Notes under the pieces: model-generated
Database searches by the model: none
What the model was told of the DNA's origin: nothing
Seen by the model: only the letters and a program-made list of their open reading frames with translations
Part shown: piece by piece, positions 61,873 to 64,000 of the stretch
Numbering within the stretch: the first letter of the stretch is position 1
Layout of the letters: each line of letters begins with the position of its first letter
Source of the DNA: Callipepla californica brunnescens
Lineage: Eukaryota > Chordata > Aves > Galliformes > Odontophoridae
Length of the DNA: 64,000 bases
Assembly (NCBI GenBank): GCA_023055505.1
Contig: JALIRH010000019.1
Location: 744,001-808,000, forward strand
Direction of reading: 5' to 3'
Made by a program: the position numbers and the translations under genes

Positions 61873-64000
61873 CTGAAAGACAAAAGCATTTTGCAAGTGA
61901 GCTGAAAAAACCCTTCACAAGATGCATCAGAGATCTTTCTCATTTCCATTCTACTCTACTAGAAAGAGTAGAACTAACTAGAGAGTTATGCACCCAATAC
62001 CTACCACAGAGAGGATCCTAAAAAAGAAAATGCCAATGAGATTTGAATTGCCTTTAAAAATACTTCCTAGATTATGTATAAATATTAATGTAATACTTAT
62101 ACTAATACCTTTCTCCAGCCTCTCAAAGCACTTTAAAAAACAATCACTTTTTGTCACAAAACGCCTCCAGAGCAAGTGTCATTAGATCCACTTAATCAAA
62201 AGCTGAAAGATAAATTGAGTATCTAAATGCTGAACTGTACGCCTAAAATAACTCATTAGGTGCTAGTCACAGTAATGGAGCTTAGGAGTCCTGCTCTCAA
62301 TCACACACAGTAATCACTGGGCCATCTTGCTTGTATTAAGTAGTATACCAAATTGAAGTATGCCCACTGACTCAGATTATCTTTAAACACTGATAACATT
62401 CCTGGCACAATACATACATGTATACTTGCACTAAGAGACTGTCCTTGTTCTGAAGAGCTTACCTTTTGAGTAGGAAAGACAGATCTATAGAATGCAACAG
62501 AGGTTTTCAAACAGCTGTACAAGAGCTAGCAATGACAGACATGACTGTAGTGCTCATGGCAGATGCACCCCTAAAAGAGGTGGGAGGATGGTGGGATTAG
62601 TACCCCCAACTCTACAGGTGACATCCAGAGAGTAGTTCTGACTATCAAAAACCTAAATATATCTTTCCACCATCTTCAGCATGCTTTGGAATAAATCCTC
62701 AATGAACTGCACATAATAGCATGGCGAGCTGCCATCAGAACTGGAAACTGGGTCCACAGACCCATCACCTTTCTCTAACAATGAGGGTTCCAACTATCAG
62801 GGAATTATACTTGTGATATCTACAAGACTTCAAGGCAAAATGCAGGAAGATAAAATGCAATGCCTGCAAAGAATATCATGAGTAAAGATATTACTAATGT
62901 CTCTGTGAATAAACTACTGAAATCGCCAGATAAAAATAGAGAAAAACAGAAATAGATAAAGAACAGAACATACTGTACATTTGTGGAATTAACTTAGTGA
63001 TGTCAATCAACAGACTGAAACAATTTGCAGCTTCTCTCTCAAGGAGTAGCAGCTATATCCAGCCTCATCTGCTGGAAAAACAATTTGGCTAATTCAGCTG
63101 ACCTGAACTTGCACTCATCACTTAATCGAGCTTTTCAGAAAGGCTCAAAGAGGTCTTAACATTTAGCCCCTCTGTTGAATTTCTCTTGGTGAATGAATTA
63201 GAAGGTTTAAGTTCTAAACAGTTATTGATTTCTGGTAAGCTTACTATAGCCGGCGGGCAAAAAAATAAAAATTTCCACATCTTAGACAAAAATGACAGAG
63301 AACAAATTTTGATCTATTTAATATCATAACAGGAAATTGCTGAGAAGGTTGACTGCTACTGCTATACAAAAGGCGGGCTTATACAAATAGCAGAATACTT
63401 GGTAAATCACCATTTGCCCCCACAAATAGATATGAACACATCTAATACCATCGTCACATGCTTTCAGCTCCCAGTATTATTTTACGTTAATGAACAATTA
63501 AAAAAATTGATCTACTTACTCAAAAATAAATGTCAATAGTCATTAAATATCATCATTCAGGCAGGAAAAATAATTTCAGATTAATGCTAAGATCCCAATT
63601 GCAAAGATTTTAATATCTAACATAATGAGGAAGAAAATTATAATGTTCTGTACCTTCACATATCTTCTGAAAAAGAATGTCTGCATTTTCTCACATTTTA
63701 TAGCAATGAATAGTAAAACACAGAACTCTGGAATGGCTCTATAAAGATTAAAGACTAAATCAGAGATGAGCATTCAAACAGGATCTCCTGGCTCTCAGAG
63801 GAGCATCCTATCTATGCAACACTTCTTAGTGGAGCTGGGCATTGCCAAACCACAATTCCAAAATATGATTCTTATTGCAAGAAGTGGAAGTTTCCCTGCA
63901 GCTCCTAGAGAATCTAGATGGTGTTTGTTGTTTTTAAAGTTGGCCAATATCCTTAGACAGAATTTTGGAGAAGAACCCAATCTTAATGTTTTTAGGAGAT
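61873..64000 (-). other. SORBS1: SORBS1 intron upstream of w1 (partial)
   Basis: At least 2.1 kb of presumed intron runs to the right edge. It holds a possible old SINE relic (62105-62335) and a 22-nt exon-like segment (62463-62484) treated as a finding. No certain upstream exon was found. Confidence 0.65.
62105..62335 (+). mobile_element. Possible MIR/CORE-type SINE relic
   Basis: TCTCAAAGCACTTTAAAAAA is followed, at spacing like that of MIR-type SINEs, by a GCTGAAAGATAAATTGAG block (compare GGAAACTGAGGCACAGAG), GCTAGTCACAGTAATGGAGC (compare GGTCACACAGC) and GGAGTCCTGCTCTC. The match is degenerate and judged by eye only. Confidence 0.4.

Overview
The window is vertebrate nuclear DNA, most likely from a bird and plausibly a galliform such as chicken. 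It has short coding exons with GT-AG splice sites, long introns, two clear CR1 LINE 3' fragments plus two older ones, and no operons or prokaryotic signals. It carries parts of two genes that lie head-to-tail on the minus strand: PDLIM1 (lower coordinates) and SORBS1 (upper coordinates). This matches the known PDLIM1-SORBS1 neighbourhood of human 10q24. I infer the species from CR1 content and synteny; I could not search a database.

Region 1 to about 21.7 kb holds the 5' part of PDLIM1. Its first three coding exons (21381-21476, 11903-12054, 3597-3681) encode the N-terminal PDZ domain and the segment after it, 111 in-frame codons in total. The remaining exons, including the LIM domain, must lie beyond the left edge. 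The start sits in a GC- and CpG-rich promoter region, and a 5'-truncated CR1 element (21835-22482) lies a few hundred bases upstream. About 1.4 kb of apparently empty intergenic sequence separates this CR1 from the 3' end of SORBS1.

Region from about 23.9 kb to the right edge holds the 3' part of SORBS1 (CAP/ponsin). I place 20 exons, named w1 to w20 in transcript order (right to left). The phases of adjacent exons fit throughout and give 1,408 codons including the stop. The order is: a Ser/Arg-rich segment (w1-w2), the sorbin-homology (SoHo) region (w3-w6), linker exons (w7-w8), a 1,518-nt exon of the neural nArgBP2 type (w9), a charged segment (w10-w11), SH3-1 (w12-w13), SH3-2 (w14-w15), a variable Ser/Pro-rich linker (w16-w18), and the terminal SH3-3 (w19-w20). 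A 2.1-kb 3'UTR ends at a polyadenylation signal near 23.93 kb. Upstream SORBS1 exons lie beyond the right edge.

Both products act at actin-based structures: PDLIM1 on alpha-actinin and stress fibres, SORBS1 at focal adhesions, Z-discs and insulin-signalling lipid rafts. Most of the remaining sequence is intron with microsatellites, long homopolymers and transposon fossils. The best material for a second look is splicing-related: the large symmetric exon with a weak donor and a nearby UG repeat, a tandem AAG-TAG acceptor, an alternative acceptor in w18, sequence tracts just downstream of two SoHo exons, and several exon-like segments I could not assign. I saw no sign of a mobile defence system, CRISPR array or other wholly new genetic system.
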